DNA from: Odobenus rosmarus divergens
Taxonomy: Eukaryota; Chordata; Mammalia; Carnivora; Odobenidae
DNA length: 64,000 nucleotides
Reading direction: 5' to 3'
NCBI RefSeq assembly: GCF_000321225.1
Contig: NW_004450561.1
Coordinates: 1,831,257-1,895,256, forward strand
The notes below the pieces were generated by a model. It saw only the letters and a list, made by a program, of their open reading frames with translations. It made no database searches and was not told where the DNA came from. Shown one piece after another: positions 44,698 to 57,440 of the stretch; the stretch's first letter is position 1; each line of letters starts with the position of its first letter. The position numbers and the translations under genes were made by a program.

Positions 44698-44731
<34 letters not shown>

Positions 44732-45085
44732 TGCAGACTTAGGCACACCTGCCTTTCTAGTATAGTTCACATCACTTCTCACCAAGGACCCACCATTTCT
44801 TTAACTCTTTTCCCTGTCTCTAACAGCACCATGCTCTCTTTATGTCTAAGCCATCACCTATGAGTTTTCCTCACCTTGAAGGTCCTGACATTTCCCATTC
44901 CTCTTAGAAAATGCTCACTGTTCTTTTTGACAGATGCATCCAATACTGACTTGCCTCTTCTCCCTAGACTTACAGGCATCATTGTTTGTATCATTCATGT
45001 AACATTTATCCAACTTGCCTTATATTGAAGCATTCATGTCATATGGCTCCATTGTCCTCCTAAAATGTCTGTCTGGAAAAAGTAA
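44640..45085 (+). mobile_element. L2-like fragment (+)
   Basis: 'ttgctcaagattcgtaatgg', 'gcagacttaggcacac' and 'ttagaaaatgctcactg' resemble the L2 3' half, with an AC run inserted. The assignment is moderate. Confidence 0.4.
44700..44729 (+). repeat. (AC)n microsatellite, right arm of an inverted pair
   Basis: About 15 AC units, 73 bases downstream of the GT run. Confidence 0.95.
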
Positions 45086-45772
45086 TTCTGAATGAATTTA
45101 GCTACCTATCTTCCTTGAGTTTATAACCCTAATGTTGAGCATGGAGGGGAATAAACTTACAACCTAGCAGACTGATGCTATTCTACGTTCATGACATCCA
45201 ACTTCAACTGGGCTACCATTGATTTCCTAATTAGTTCTCATTCTCATTTCTTTGTAACAGCTATTTCCAAACTTCTCCTTTCTCCTTAAACCTCTGTTCC
45301 TGCCAGTTGGCTTCTTACCCCTCAGCATATGTCTTAGCCTCCTACTTCAAGGAGAAAATAGAAGCCTACTAGCAATGTTCTCAACTTCATGCAACCAAAG
45401 CAATTTCTTTGCACCTGCACTTATCCTCTCCTCCTTTCTCTCGCTCTCATTTCAGTACATGAATTAACTGTCTAGTGCTAATACCTCCACCTGGGCTCTT
45501 GATGTCCTTTCTTTTCACCTTCCAGCATTCTCCCTCGATGGAAAGGGGAGGATTCCTTCTCCTGTACCTTCAGCTCTACCATTATATTGAGATTGCTCCC
45601 TATCAGTACTAATCATGCTCAAGTGTTGCCTAACTTTAGAACAACCTCTTTGAAAACTCATTATTCTCCTAGCCACCAACTTCCTTATCATCTTTCTTAC
45701 GCAGAGTCAGACTTTGAAATTGTTAACCATCTTTGTGGTTATTCTCTTCCCACTCATACTTCAATCCATTGT
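45086..45772. other. Unassigned pyrimidine-rich DNA
   Basis: CT-rich text with no named repeat. It may continue an old L2/CR1-type element, but no clear order was matched. The 80-codon plus ORF at 45587-45829 has no domain. Confidence 0.35.
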
Positions 45773-45777
45773 ACAGA

Positions 45778-46278
45778 TCTTTCTCAACTTTTGATTGGGT
45801 TATGTCCCAATAAACCCATTGTATGTTGAAAACATCCTAAGTCAAAAATGCATTTACTACACCTAATCCACTAAACATCATAGCTTAGCCTATCCTGCCC
45901 TAAATATGCTCAGAACACTTACCTTAACCTGTAGTTGGGCAAAATTATCTAGGACAAAATTTATTTTATAAGATGGTGTTAGATATCTCATGCAATTTAT
46001 TGACTACTGTACTGACAGTGAAAAATGGAATGATTGTATGGGCACAGAATCATTGAAAGTGTTTGGTGAGGGTTGTGTACCCTTGTGATGGCAGGGCTGT
46101 TTGGGAGCTGTGGCTTGCTGCACATCCAGCATCACAAGGGAATACTGTACCACATATGACTAGTCCAGGAAAAGATCTAAAAAGTTCAATTATGGTTTCT
46201 ACTGAATTCATATCACCTTAGCGTCATTGTGAAGTCAAAAATTCATAAGTCAGTTTATCATAAGTCAAGAACTGTGTG
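45778..46278. mobile_element. Tigger-like DNA transposon relic
   Basis: Nearly complete non-autonomous TcMar-Tigger-type copy: 'tctcaacttttgattggg', 'caagtgttgaaaacatcc' style text, 'aacatcatagcttagccta', 'gctcagaacacttacctta', 'gctgcacatccagcatcac' and, at the far end, 'cataagtcaagaactgtg', which is roughly the inverse of the start. It is non-coding. Confidence 0.8.
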
Positions 46279-46374
46279 TATCCTAGCTTTCACCCCTACC
46301 AACTATACTGAGATAGTTATGCTAAATCTTAGAATAAAGTCTTTGTAGCATAATTAATAATATTTAGAATCCTG

Positions 46375-46792
46375 CATTTTGATCCCCTGCATGTCTTCCT
46401 CAGTGTTTCTGTGCCCACCTCTCCCCTTCCTCCACAATCTATGTGCACAGCTTCTTGTAGGTCTTAGGACATATAATGATGTCTCTCCTTCTCTGACTTT
46501 CAGGATTTCATGTCTTATAACTTTGGCTCATCAGTTAGCATTCGTATATTTTCCAAGTCTCATTTGAGAAATTACTTTATTCAGAGTATTTCTCTTCTTG
46601 GTTTTCTCCCAAGTCTGAGGTTAAGGTTGTCCAGTATGTTGTCCCATAGCAAGTCATACTTCTCTTCACATTGTAATTGCTCATTTAATTGTCTATATCC
46701 CCCACTAGACCACAAATTTCATTATGGCATAAAGCCTTGTTTGTCCTTGTCATCCATGGTTGCCAAACATGGACCTTGTAGGCCATCAGTAA
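46375..46792 (+). mobile_element. Possible L2-type 3' end (+)
   Basis: 'cccactagaccacaaatttca' and 'tttgtccttgtcatccatg' resemble the end of L2, and the left part is pyrimidine-rich like L2 text. Weak assignment. Confidence 0.35.
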
Positions 46793-46795
46793 ACA

Positions 46796-46817
46796 TACAC
46801 ACACACACACACACACT
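46796..46817. repeat. (CA)n microsatellite
   Basis: About 10 CA units. Confidence 0.93.
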
Positions 46818-46819
46818 AT

Positions 46820-47205
46820 GACTTAGTCATAGTGAAATTTGCGATATATACATATGGGGTGTATGTGTATGTGCGTGTGTAGTAATTCTAACAATAAATC
46901 TTTCATGTTCCCATTTGCAAACAAATAGAATTTGTGAAACCAAAGATGAAAACATAGGGTTACACTGTCACTGTAAATCATCACACTGGCTTAATATTTT
47001 TGAAATACTAGAGAATCACTTCCATAGCTATTTTTAAATACAAATGTATTTTTATAATAATATAGGCAAAATTTAATATGCATGTAATGTTAATATTTAT
47101 TAATGTAGTATAGACATTAGCTAAATATTAGGGCACCCAGGACTTAGTCCTTGATCTCATCCCTTTCCTGTCATCATTCTTTAGATTTTTGTAATGAATC
47201 TCTTT
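46820..47205. other. Unassigned AT-rich DNA
   Basis: No repeat or gene recognised apart from TG-rich text near 46860. Confidence 0.45.
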
Positions 47206-47211
47206 GTTTAA

Positions 47212-47710
47212 GTATTCTAACAGTTATCTATTGCTCTGTAACCAATCACCCCAAAATTTGGTGGTATAAAACAATAATTTGTTATCTTTCATGGTTCTGT
47301 GGATGGTTATTCCTGACTTACTCACTCAGCTGTGTTCACCTGGAAGGTAGGTTAGAAGGTCCAGGATGGCCTCATACGTAGGTGTGGCAGTGGGTTCTGA
47401 CTGTCAGCTGGAGTGTCTTTGTTCTCCTGCTTATTGCCTCTCATCCTCTTATTGGTCAGGTGGGCTTCCTTATGTGGCAGTTTCAGAGCAGAGTTCTTAA
47501 GAGGGTAGAAGGGAAAGCTGAAAGGCCTGTACAGATCTAACCTCAAAAGTCGTATCATCCCTTCTGACACAGTCTATTGGTTGAAGCAAGTTGCAAGAGC
47601 AATGCACATTCAAGAGACAGGAAAATACATTTCACTTTTTGGTGAGAGGAGAACAAAGTCATATCACAAGGGTAATTGTGGCAAACTGCTCCAAACACCA
47701 CCTTCTCAAT
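47212..47710 (-). mobile_element. MLT1-type LTR (-), ERVL-MaLR
   Basis: Plus-strand text 'aacagttatctattgctctg', 'accccaaaatttggtggta' and 'ggttctgtggatgg' is the reverse complement of the 3' end of an MLT1 LTR, and 'gtcgtatcatcccttctgac' matches its middle. A solo, degraded LTR of an old mammalian endogenous retrovirus-like element, with no coding part. Confidence 0.8.
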
Positions 47711-48354
47711 CCCAAGTAATGGTAAATCCATCCCTCTAGCTGCTCTGGCAAAATCCTTGAAGTTGTCCTTGTCTAGAGTGGCTATATAATTTATCATCCA
47801 AACTGGGATACATTTGGGTGAGAAAACAGAAATGAAAAATAATTGAAATTACATAGTTTTTGAAATGGGTATTTCTCAATGGAAAATTTGATTTTATTGT
47901 GGATCTAGAAAAGAGTTTATTCAAAACTACCTTTGAAAACAATTTTCTAAATAAAATTTACATTTAAAAATACAAAATAGTAATTTTGAATTAGTGATGC
48001 AGTCAGTAGATTCTTCTCTGTACACTATAATATTTTTAAATGAGAAGAACACTATATCCACAAGTTTCAAGGATCCCAGGAAGCTCAGAGAAAATTCTGT
48101 TGAATGGAAGAAATCTCCAAATCTAATTTCTTTCATTAAAGTGCATATATGGTTCATTTAAAATAGGCCACAAATTCTTTCTTTTTGCTTCCATCAAGGG
48201 GACCTTTCTTTGAGAAATATTTTTATTATAAAAATTTGTCAAATAATTTTCTCTATATATTTTTCTTTTGAGTGTTGCACCAAATTTAAAAACTGCAAAA
48301 CCATAGGACTTTGCAATCTTATCCTACTGGCATAGAATATACATATATACAATT
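47711..48354. other. Unassigned AT-rich DNA
   Basis: No repeat or gene recognised. The 68-76 codon minus ORFs at 47736-48157 show no domain. Confidence 0.45.
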
Positions 48355-48367
48355 AAAAGTTCTTTGA

Positions 48368-48575
48368 GGGGCACCTGGGTGGTTTGGTCGGTTAAGCATC
48401 TGCCTTCGTTCAGGTCATGATCCCAGGTCCTGAGATAGAGCCCTGCATCTAGCCCTATATAGGGCTCCCTGCTCAGTGGGGAGCCTGCTTCTCCCTCTCC
48501 CTCTGCCTGCCACTCCCCCTGCTTGTGTGCGCTCTTTCTCTCTGTCAAATAAATAAATAAAGCTTAAAAAAAAAT
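48368..48575 (+). mobile_element. SINEC (+)
   Basis: Head 'ggggcacctgggtggtttgg', body with an unusual 'ctagccctatatagggc' near-palindrome, tail AAATAAATAAATAAAGC. Flanks 'aaaagttctttga' and 'aaaagttctatga' form the target duplication with one mismatch. Confidence 0.93.
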
Positions 48576-48588
48576 AAAAGTTCTATGA

Positions 48589-49504
48589 AATGAGTCTTTC
48601 TAGAGACACTTGGAATATTGCAAAGTGAAGTTGTAAAATTTCAAAATGAAATTGCGTACCTCATTTGACCTGTCATCACTTTGTCCTGTTACTCCTTTGT
48701 TTTTATAGAGATAAATATAAAAGTCTTTCTGTTTTCAGGCTTTAGTTTTAATAATTAGCTGCAATACATTAAAATCTTTAGTAGCTGGAGTTTTGCTTTG
48801 TTTTGTTTAGGTTTTCTCATTACTGAATACTTCAGTTAAAGACTTCCAATGCTTTTGAACAGAAATCAACCAACAATTAGAAGACACAGTCAGAAAAATT
48901 TCATTGCCATTTAGAATACTTAGTTGTATTTGAAAGGATCAGCTATGGGTTCCACCACTTTGCTGACAGCAGCTATTCGTAGCTGTTTTTTTTAAATTAA
49001 ATATCAGCTTTGTAGCTCAGTTTTTCTGTGTGCTTATAAATTATTTGTAAATTTGGACAACTTTCATTTTTATTTTTAGAATATCACCCCAAATATGGAC
49101 TCAGTTTTGAGTCGTGTGTGTTCCACAATCAATTCCAATATACTTCTACTTCAGGAGGATCTTAATTAGGAAGAATGTTGTTCTTTGCATTATGATTATG
49201 ATACTGTAGTCCCCAAAATTTGCATTCAAATTTTCACTGCAAAACAAATAATTTTATCTTTATTGTTGCACTTAGCCAACTGGAATGTGAAATAGTGTTA
49301 GAAATTTCACCTTCAAAGGGATAAAATTTTAAAAGCTTTACTTCGAACTAGCTGAATAAAGTAATCTAAGCATTACTGAATTAACGGACTTTCTATTTGA
49401 AAAATCTGATGACACTCACAGGGCACCAGCACCAATCATTCGCGAAGCTCTTCAGCTGTTGGACCATAAGAAAACTTGAAATGGAAGCTGAGCAAATGTA
49501 ATTT
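48589..49504. other. Unassigned AT-rich DNA
   Basis: No repeat or gene recognised. Confidence 0.45.
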
Positions 49505-49520
49505 AAAATAATGAACATTG

Positions 49521-49692
49521 GGGGCACCTGGGTGGCTCAGTCGGTTAAGCGGCTGTCTTCGCCTCAGGTCGTGATCCCAGGGTTCTTGGATCGAGCCCCA
49601 CATCAGGGAGCCTGCTTCTCCCTCTGCCTGCCTCCTTGTGCTCTCTCTCTCTCTCTCTCTGACAAATAAATAAATCAAATCTTAAAAAAAAT
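49521..49692 (+). mobile_element. SINEC (+), short, young
   Basis: Head 'gggggcacctgggtggctcag', 'ggatcgagccccacatc', a shortened body and a CT run of about nine units, tail AAATAAATAAATC. Perfect 16-bp target duplication 'aaaataatgaacattg' at 49505-49520 and 49693-49708, the cleanest in the window. Confidence 0.96.
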
Positions 49693-49854
49693 AAAATAAT
49701 GAACATTGATCTAAATGAAAAGACATTCTTCATTTAGTGATCTGTGAACTTCCATCTGGCAGGTGCATATATAAAATCATTTTGAGGGACAATCTTCTTT
49801 AAATAAAAAACTTGAAGTAGACACTGATGTTTCTTCATCTTTGCCCTCTGTTTT

Positions 49855-49879
49855 TCTTTTTCTTCTTCTTCTTTTTTTA
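49855..49879. repeat. A-rich tail of the GAPDH fragment (T-rich on +)
   Basis: On the minus strand an A7 run, then GAA units directly following the GAPDH text, as expected for a retroposition tail that has since changed. Confidence 0.7.
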
Positions 49880-49880
49880 A

Positions 49881-50630
<750 letters not shown>

Positions 50631-50639
50631 AGGAGCATA

Positions 50640-51296
50640 GATTTTTCTCTTCTCTACCTCACACCCAATCCATCAGCACATCCTGTTTTCTCTACCTGAA
50701 TAATTTGTCTAGAATCTTATCATATCTTGCGATCTCCTCGGCTACCTCTATGGTTCACATAACCTTGTTATCTAGCCTGGATTCCTAGCACTAGCCTCTT
50801 ATCTGGTCTCCATGTCTACCTTTGTTCCTCAATAGTCTATTGTTAATACAGTAGCTAAGTGAAATTTTAAAGATTTAAGTTAATACCTGTCATTCCTCTA
50901 TTAGAAACCCTGTAATGGCTCTCTAGTTAGCTCAGAGTAACAGCCAAAATCCTGCTCTTGAACTCCAAAACCCTACTCCATCTGGCACCATTCCTCCTCT
51001 GAACTCATCTCCTATCACTGTCCCCCTTTTTAAAAGCCAGGGCCAGCCACAGACAACTTTTTGATGGTCCCACATACAGTAGGCATGTGAGGGCCTTTTG
51101 TCTAGCTGGTGCTTGTATATGGAATTCTCCTTCCCCAGATATCCCTTTGGTAAAATTCTCTCACCTTATTCTAGAATGCAAATGCAAATCTCATCTCCTC
51201 AGTGGGTTTACCTGATTATTCTATTTAATACTGCTATCTGAACATGCCCCTCTGAGCCCCTGTACTCTAGTACTTTTCAGTGTTTATACACTGTAT
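50640..51296 (+). mobile_element. L2 LINE (+), left part
   Basis: 'cacacccaatccatcagcac', 'cactagcctcttatctggtc', 'agaaaccctgtaatggctct', 'cagagtaacagccaaaatcc' and 'cctccttccccagatatccc' style text follow L2 in order. Confidence 0.85.
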
Positions 51297-51605
51297 GAGT
51301 TCCAATACTGGTCAGCTTAGCCTATCACATTACTATCAGAGCATAGTAACAAAACACCTCCATTACTTAAAATAACATTTTATTTCCAGAGATTGACTGA
51401 AGCTGTGCTTCAATGTCGTTTTCATTCTGAATATTCCATGCTGAATTGCCTTTCTCCTGGTAGAGAGAAAAGAGAGACAACAGAAACTTCTGCTTGGAAT
51501 AGCACCCATTATTCCCACTGACATTTCATTGGCTAAAACAGGTAATTTGGCCAAGCCTGAAGTAAAAAATGTAGGAAGAAAATCCTCCCATAGAAAGGGG
51601 CTTAA
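51297..51605. repeat. Unclassified ~310-bp insertion within the L2
   Basis: L2 order breaks here and resumes at about 51610. The segment reads 'cctatcacattactatcag' to 'ggaagaaaatcctccc'. It may be an old LTR or transposon piece; no family is assigned. Confidence 0.4.
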
Positions 51606-51785
51606 TACTAGTTAATGTTTATTATTCATAGTGTTCCCCCCACTAGCGCCTCAAGGGCAGTGCTCTTTATCTCTTCTGTCTGTGTTTTTTTCCCCCTGAT
51701 AAGTATTAAGTACATGGAACAGAGCTTGGCATATGGGACATATTAAGTAAAATTTTATTGAATAAATGAATAAACAAAAATACAC
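51606..51785 (+). mobile_element. L2 LINE (+), right part, 3' end
   Basis: 'cccactagcgcctcaagggc', 'tgtctgtg', 'ggaacagagcttggcatat' and 'attttattgaataaatgaa' are the L2 3' terminus. Confidence 0.85.
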
Positions 51786-51959
51786 TACTATATAGTTTTA
51801 CATTTCCCTACTATGTAAAGTTCTTTAGAGTTTCCACGGTTAAGGTAAATGCTATTGTTATTAGTTAAAAAAAAATATTATAGGCTTGTATAACATTTTA
51901 CTGTTAATAACTAACTTCCAATGAGGATATAAGAATATGGTGGAGGATAATGAATAACA

Positions 51960-52555
51960 TTCCAATAAGGGGATAAGGGGTCCATTGTTTCTATAGCTTT
52001 GTAAGTGGCTGCTTGGCCTCAGACACGTTTCCTTTGCTAATAGGATTCATATAGCACTGTGACTAACCCAAAGAGGTGTGCCATGATTAGTCTGGGCCAA
52101 TAATGGCACTTGTTTTCTTCTCTCACCCCTTGCGGAGATGGTTGTAGGATGATTTCCTAAAGAAGAAATTTGGTGAGAGCATCTGGAAGTCAGTTTGCTC
52201 CCTAATGAAAGAGATAGTTGTGTAAGGAGAATATCTTCCTTAGCCCTCTTCTCCCTCTTTTTCTAGTTGGGTGCTGTTGGATGAAGATGACATGCCTAGA
52301 GCTATGGCAGCCATTTTGTGACCATGAAGTGACAAATATGGGGATGAAAATAAACACATGGAGAATGAAGGATTAGCGCAGTGGAAAGAACCAGTATCTT
52401 TTATCACATCATTAAGCGGCCAAAACAACTCTGCAATTACCTGCATACAGCATTCTTGGTAGTAAACAATATACATACTTGCATAGTGGTTCAAGACACT
52501 GCAGTTTAGACATTTTGTTCTGGCAGCTGAAGGCATCCTAACTGAGACAGATCTC
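51960..52555 (+). mobile_element. Probable MLT1-type LTR (+)
   Basis: 'agtctgggccaataatgg', 'tatggcagccattttgtgac', 'catgaagtgacaaatatgg', 'tctggcagctgaaggcatcc' and 'taactgagacag' follow an MLT1-like LTR of the MaLR group. Solo and degraded. The 98-codon minus ORF at 52240-52536 lies in it and is not a gene. Confidence 0.55.
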
Positions 52556-52559
52556 TTGG

Positions 52560-55500
52560 GTCAAAAAAATCGTGAACAGATATTGCAACATCTCACAGTA
52601 TAGTATGCTTCAAATATGTTTCAAAAACACCTGAAATAAGTAAGGAATCCAGATTAAAAAAAGTAACTTTGGCATATCGCCAGTATAATTGATATGGTCA
52701 AAATGCTAGAATGTAAGCTGGTTTGACCAGCTATAAATGGGGAAGAACTTTCAGAATTGACCCAAAGAAGTAGTCTGAGTTGTTGCTTGTCAACCAGCTG
52801 TTCTAAAATCATATAGATTTAATCATAAATTGAAATGTTCTAGACCATGCTATATTACCATATTAATGTAGAAATACAAAATACATGGTAATTATTTTAC
52901 TATTTAGCATATATGCTTGACTTTAAAAGGATCTAATACTAATTTGGGGCTAAATATGGTTTTATAATTTCATAGACAATGGTACATACCTTTGGAAGCA
53001 TTTGGCAATCAATACGAGATTTTGAATATTAATGTACCACCTGTGGAAAATGGATGTTTTGCTCCAAAGCCAGAAAGACATTCTGAATTTCAGAAAAGGA
53101 CATAGGAACCTGAAGAGCTCGGTTTGCCCCTATGAGAAGATGTTACTGACATGAGGAAGGGAGTAAATGGCATTTATGTTGAATTGAAGCATGTAGTAGA
53201 TGTAGTTATGAATTCACTTGGTAGTAAATAACAGACAGTTCTATTACTATGGCTTAAATAGGATGTTGCCTCATGAAACAGGAAGTTAAAGGGTGGGAAA
53301 TTCAGGGTTGCCATGACAGTTCAATGGTATCATTAGGAACTAAAGCTCTTTCTATCCTCAGCTACTCCATCCCTACTATGCATTCACTAACTTATTATTT
53401 CCTGTCTCAGGGTTGAAGAATGGGATTTTTCACCTTATGTCAGCATTCCTGGACAGAGGAAGGGCAAAGACTAATGTTCACTAGGCTATGCCTTTTGATT
53501 TTGGGAAGCAAACCCCGGACTTCTGGTGATATCTCATTGGCCAGAACTGTGTCACAAGCCTACCCGGGGCAGCAAGGCAGCATGGGAAATTGATTATTTT
53601 AACTTGCTAGCCTTTACAGTAGAATAATGCAAGGATGAAAGAATCACAAGTGGGTTCTGGACACTTGAGAAAGTATGATAATATGGAAAATAGTTATTAA
53701 TTTTTATGGTCTGTCTTGTCGGAAGCTGAGAAAGTACTTATGAATCTCCATAAATACAGATGGATGAAGTGTCCCTTTCTACCATACCCATTTTCCCTGC
53801 CTGTGATCCATTGCCTTTCTCCATTTCTCCTGTATGAACGTTACCCATCTTTCGAATTAACTACATAATTTGCAGTGCCTAGCACAGAATGAAAATGCAA
53901 GGCCCTGACTGCGGGTCAGGAAGTCTGTCTCCCAGTCTGACGGGACTGCCACCCCAACCCCTGGGGATAGGTGACCTCCCCCCCAAGGGAGGGCATCCTC
54001 TGTGCTGGGACACGCTTTACCTAAATGGGGAGTTGGTGAGAAGCCTCTACTGAATTGCCACTGAATCTGCCTTTCCTGACTCTTCCAGGTCTTCGTAATC
54101 CCCAGTTGTGCCCTATGGGTAACCATGATTCCCTAGCCTGATTATGAACTTCCTGGGTGGTTGCAGCTTTGCCTTACACGGTTTTTAGCATTATCCCAGA
54201 ACTGAGCCCTTGGTAGATCGCTCACACATCATTAATTGTTCCTGCCTTTTGTCCTTAACTACAGCAGGGATCTCTTAGTAGTAGTCATGAATCCTATTAT
54301 TTGGTGGCCAGTAGCAAATTCCTGACCTATATCATAGAGCTAAATGTTTGGCACAGAGACCTTTCCAAAGGTCTCCACCATGCTCTAGGTTAACACTCTC
54401 CTTGGGGATTCTATGACCAAGGCTTCATGGACCTCAAGGCCACATGCTGCATCTCCAATTCAAGAAGGACTGTAGAGACAGAACTCACTTACTCCCTCCT
54501 GGCTTTAGACTTAGTTTCTTCTTTAATTCCTCTTATAAGCTGGGTCCTGATATTGTCTATTTTCTCTGTACACTGTCACATTCAGAGAAAGGGCTCAGCA
54601 ATCAAAAAGTAATTAGAAGCGATCCTACCTTTTTACTAGTATTTCTTGAAGAAGGTCCAAGGGATTCAATGCATAATTCATATCAATATCCTCACACTCT
54701 GTCATTGCCCCCCAAACCTTTGCATCCACACCTTGTATCCTCATCCTACAAAAACTCTTAGAGAAACACATATTTTTTGGCTCTTGGAATCTTCACTATC
54801 TCCCTCACTTTATTAGATCTTCTGTTTTACTTTCCTTTGAGTGTGAGTGTTGTTTCTTCTGATCTTCCCACCTTAATGATATTCCCTTCCCACCCCCCAC
54901 AAGATGCATAGAAAGGCCCAGAGTTTTCTCGTACAGGCTCAACATCTCCCTTTGAAGTTTGGAGAGACAGAGAGACCTAAAAGTGGTGAGAGACTTTACT
55001 TTTGAAGGAGGGAAGAGGGAGAAGATTGAAACATTCATAATTGAATATCTTTTAAAATCCCCATCTCTCTGAGAATCACTGCCCATGCTGCCCGGACTTC
55101 CATTCCCCCAGACAAGAAAGAGATCTGCCTCAGTGAGTACTCACAGAACTGTGCTTGGGGGCAGAGAGCCAAGACTGGTTTCTGTTTATCATGGGAAAGA
55201 GCTCAAGGTACTTAGTTTTAAGCTGCACTGAATCTAGTACCATTCATCTGTTTATGTTCTTTTAAAAAAGCCTTTAAAAATTCAGTGCAGAACAACAACA
55301 ACAACAACAAAACAGCAAATTGTCCTTTGATTCCGTAATGGCTTTTATTCCCCAGAACTGCAGTGTGCAAATAAAGGAAAGCAAATTATGTTCTGAATTA
55401 AACTTTTCTTGCTTCAGCTAGGCTGAATCACCTTTGACGTTCCATTTTTTGAACAGAGCCAACCGCATGTCTAGAGCTATTTTCAAAGATGTCATGTACA

Positions 55501-56400
55501 AACCTGCAAACTTTAGGATGTTCCACTTCAGGCAAGTCATCTAAAGGAAAGCAACTGAGCTGCATTTACCCATATATTTCCCTAGGCTTTGGTTCCTTCC
55601 CAAATCTATTGGTATCTACAATAGCATCCAGAATATTAAAACACAGTCATTATAGATGCAGGCCTCTCTGGTCCTTTTGAACGCACCACAGATGGCAAGA
55701 TGTAATCGGAGCAGGGAGATAAGTGCATTAAACTTGTCCTTGCATATATCCCACGGTAGGGAGATAAGCAAATGGTAAGCAATTTTTCAGTAAACTATTT
55801 CAGAATGTTTCTTGGGCTTTCAAATAGCCGAGAAGCATTAGCCTATAGCTCTTATAACTTAAATAAACCCATGGCACATTCAGAAAGAATGTTCTCTGTA
55901 TAGGATGAGAGGAGAGTGATATAGAATGTACACAATTAACATTAAGCAGAGGACCTAAACAGTAGTATTGTACATCTCTGTGCTCTTTCTATAGAATCAG
56001 TTTTTTCACTAAATGATAGACATGCAGGCATCCTGTGCAGTTAACAGAAGGTCCCAAATTTCTCAGCGGGTCGGACTTGGGGCATCAATCTGGTGAGAAA
56101 GTAAATGCAGCTAGTCTGGAAACTCTGTTCATTTCTAAGCGCCTAATTTTATTTAGATAACATAGATATTCAGAGTACCTTGGAGAGTGCTGATGGGGAT
56201 TATTCAAGGAGGGGAAGCTGGATAGCACCCTTCTAAGCCACTCCTACCTTGGTGCCCTATCTGTGCAGAGTCCAATCTTCCAAAGAGTGAAGGTATCATT
56301 TCAAAATATTTCCGAGAAACATTCACTTTCAGTGATTTGAAACAAACCTCCAGAGAAAGCCCTAAAATCAACTGAATACTTCTGATTTTTTGGAGTTTTT
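52560..56400. other. Unassigned DNA, repeat-poor
   Basis: 3.8 kb with no named repeat. 53220-53600 has the style of an old LTR ('ctcattggccagaactgtgtc') but was not classified. A short AAC microsatellite lies at 55291-55312. The ORFs at 53857-54126 (-, 89 codons), 54444-54761 (+, 105 codons) and 54805-55086 (-, 93 codons) have no recognisable domain. Confidence 0.4.
55291..55312. repeat. (AAC)n microsatellite
   Basis: About seven AAC units. Confidence 0.9.
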
Positions 56401-56404
56401 AAAA

Positions 56405-56660
56405 GGAGGCAGGTCGATGTACAGCTTGGGGCGTGGATTTTAGAGTCAGAGAGAATTGTTTTTAAATCCCAGTTCCCCCGTTTAGTTGTTGTTTGACCTT
56501 GGGCAAGTCACTTTATCTCCCTGACTCTCAGATTCTTTATTTGTAAGTAACCTACTGCCTAGGATTATGTGGATCAAGATGGTATGTGCATAGCTCCTAA
56601 GACATTGCTTGGCACCTCATTGGTGCTTAGAAATGGTGGCTATTAAAATCACTGTCATCA
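56405..56660 (+). mobile_element. MIR SINE (+)
   Basis: 'gtgtacagcttggggcgtgg' style head, 'ccttgggcaagtcactttat', 'tcagattctttatttgtaag' and 'gcttggcacctcattggtgc'. Near full length, well ordered. Confidence 0.88.
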
Positions 56661-56749
56661 TTGATGTTATTATTATATGGAACCAGTATCTGCTCCAAAG
56701 TGTTGCCCTTCGATATATTATCCTCATTCATTCACCTGACAAAAAACAA

Positions 56750-57440
56750 GAGTCTTTATCTTGATGCAGGGCTTGTCATAGGTCAGGAAGACACCAAGTT
56801 GAGAAGTTGAAAGTCTGGCAAAATGGAAAGACTTGCACATGAATTTCTAACAATAACTTGGCAATTATGTATAAAGTGCTAGTGGTGTGCTGAGGAGCAG
56901 GCTCTGAATCCTGACTGTGGGAAGTAGGGTGGGATTTGTAGAAGAGCTGATGTACTTTAGCTGGTTCTCAAGGATGGATAGAAGTTCACTAGCTGGAGAT
57001 GGGACGGGGGTGGAGAATTTCAGACTGAGAGAAAGAACAGTGTGAGCAAAGGAGAACAGGTTTAGAGGTGCCAAGTTCCTTAGAGTCACCAGTCCTCAGA
57101 AACCAGAGCATAATTTTAATGAAAGGGAGATAGTTGGGAGGTTGGGATAGGAGAGGAGGGGCCGGAGAATGGGAGCTATAGTCAGAGACCCTGTAAGGCC
57201 CTTGGGTTCCTGCTTAGTCTGTGTGTACCGCAGAGCCACTGGGAGGTTCTTAAGCCAGGAGATGTCACAGTAAGATTTGTGTTTTGGAAGGATGATTCTG
57301 ATATGCTATGAAGAGTTTGTGTGGGAGAAATACGAGATGAGATGCAGGGACACTAATTAGAAAATTATTGCAGTAAGGAGGCATTTTAGGTCAGAGGCAG
57401 TGGAAATAAGAGAGATAAAGGTGTAGTTCAGGGATAGAAA
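56750..57440. repeat. Ancient mammalian repeat, family not named
   Basis: Purine-rich text such as 'gtgtgagcaaaggagaac', 'ctgtaaggcccttgggtt', 'gagccactgggaggttct', 'aagatttgtgttttggaag' and 'attattgcagtaagg' follows a widespread old repeat that I recognise by pattern but cannot name. The 74-codon minus ORF at 56865-57089 lies in it. Confidence 0.5.

Noticed and set aside
44604..44729. CRISPR-like repeat spacing
   Set aside because: The repeats are dinucleotide runs, not direct repeats with spacers, and the DNA is mammalian.
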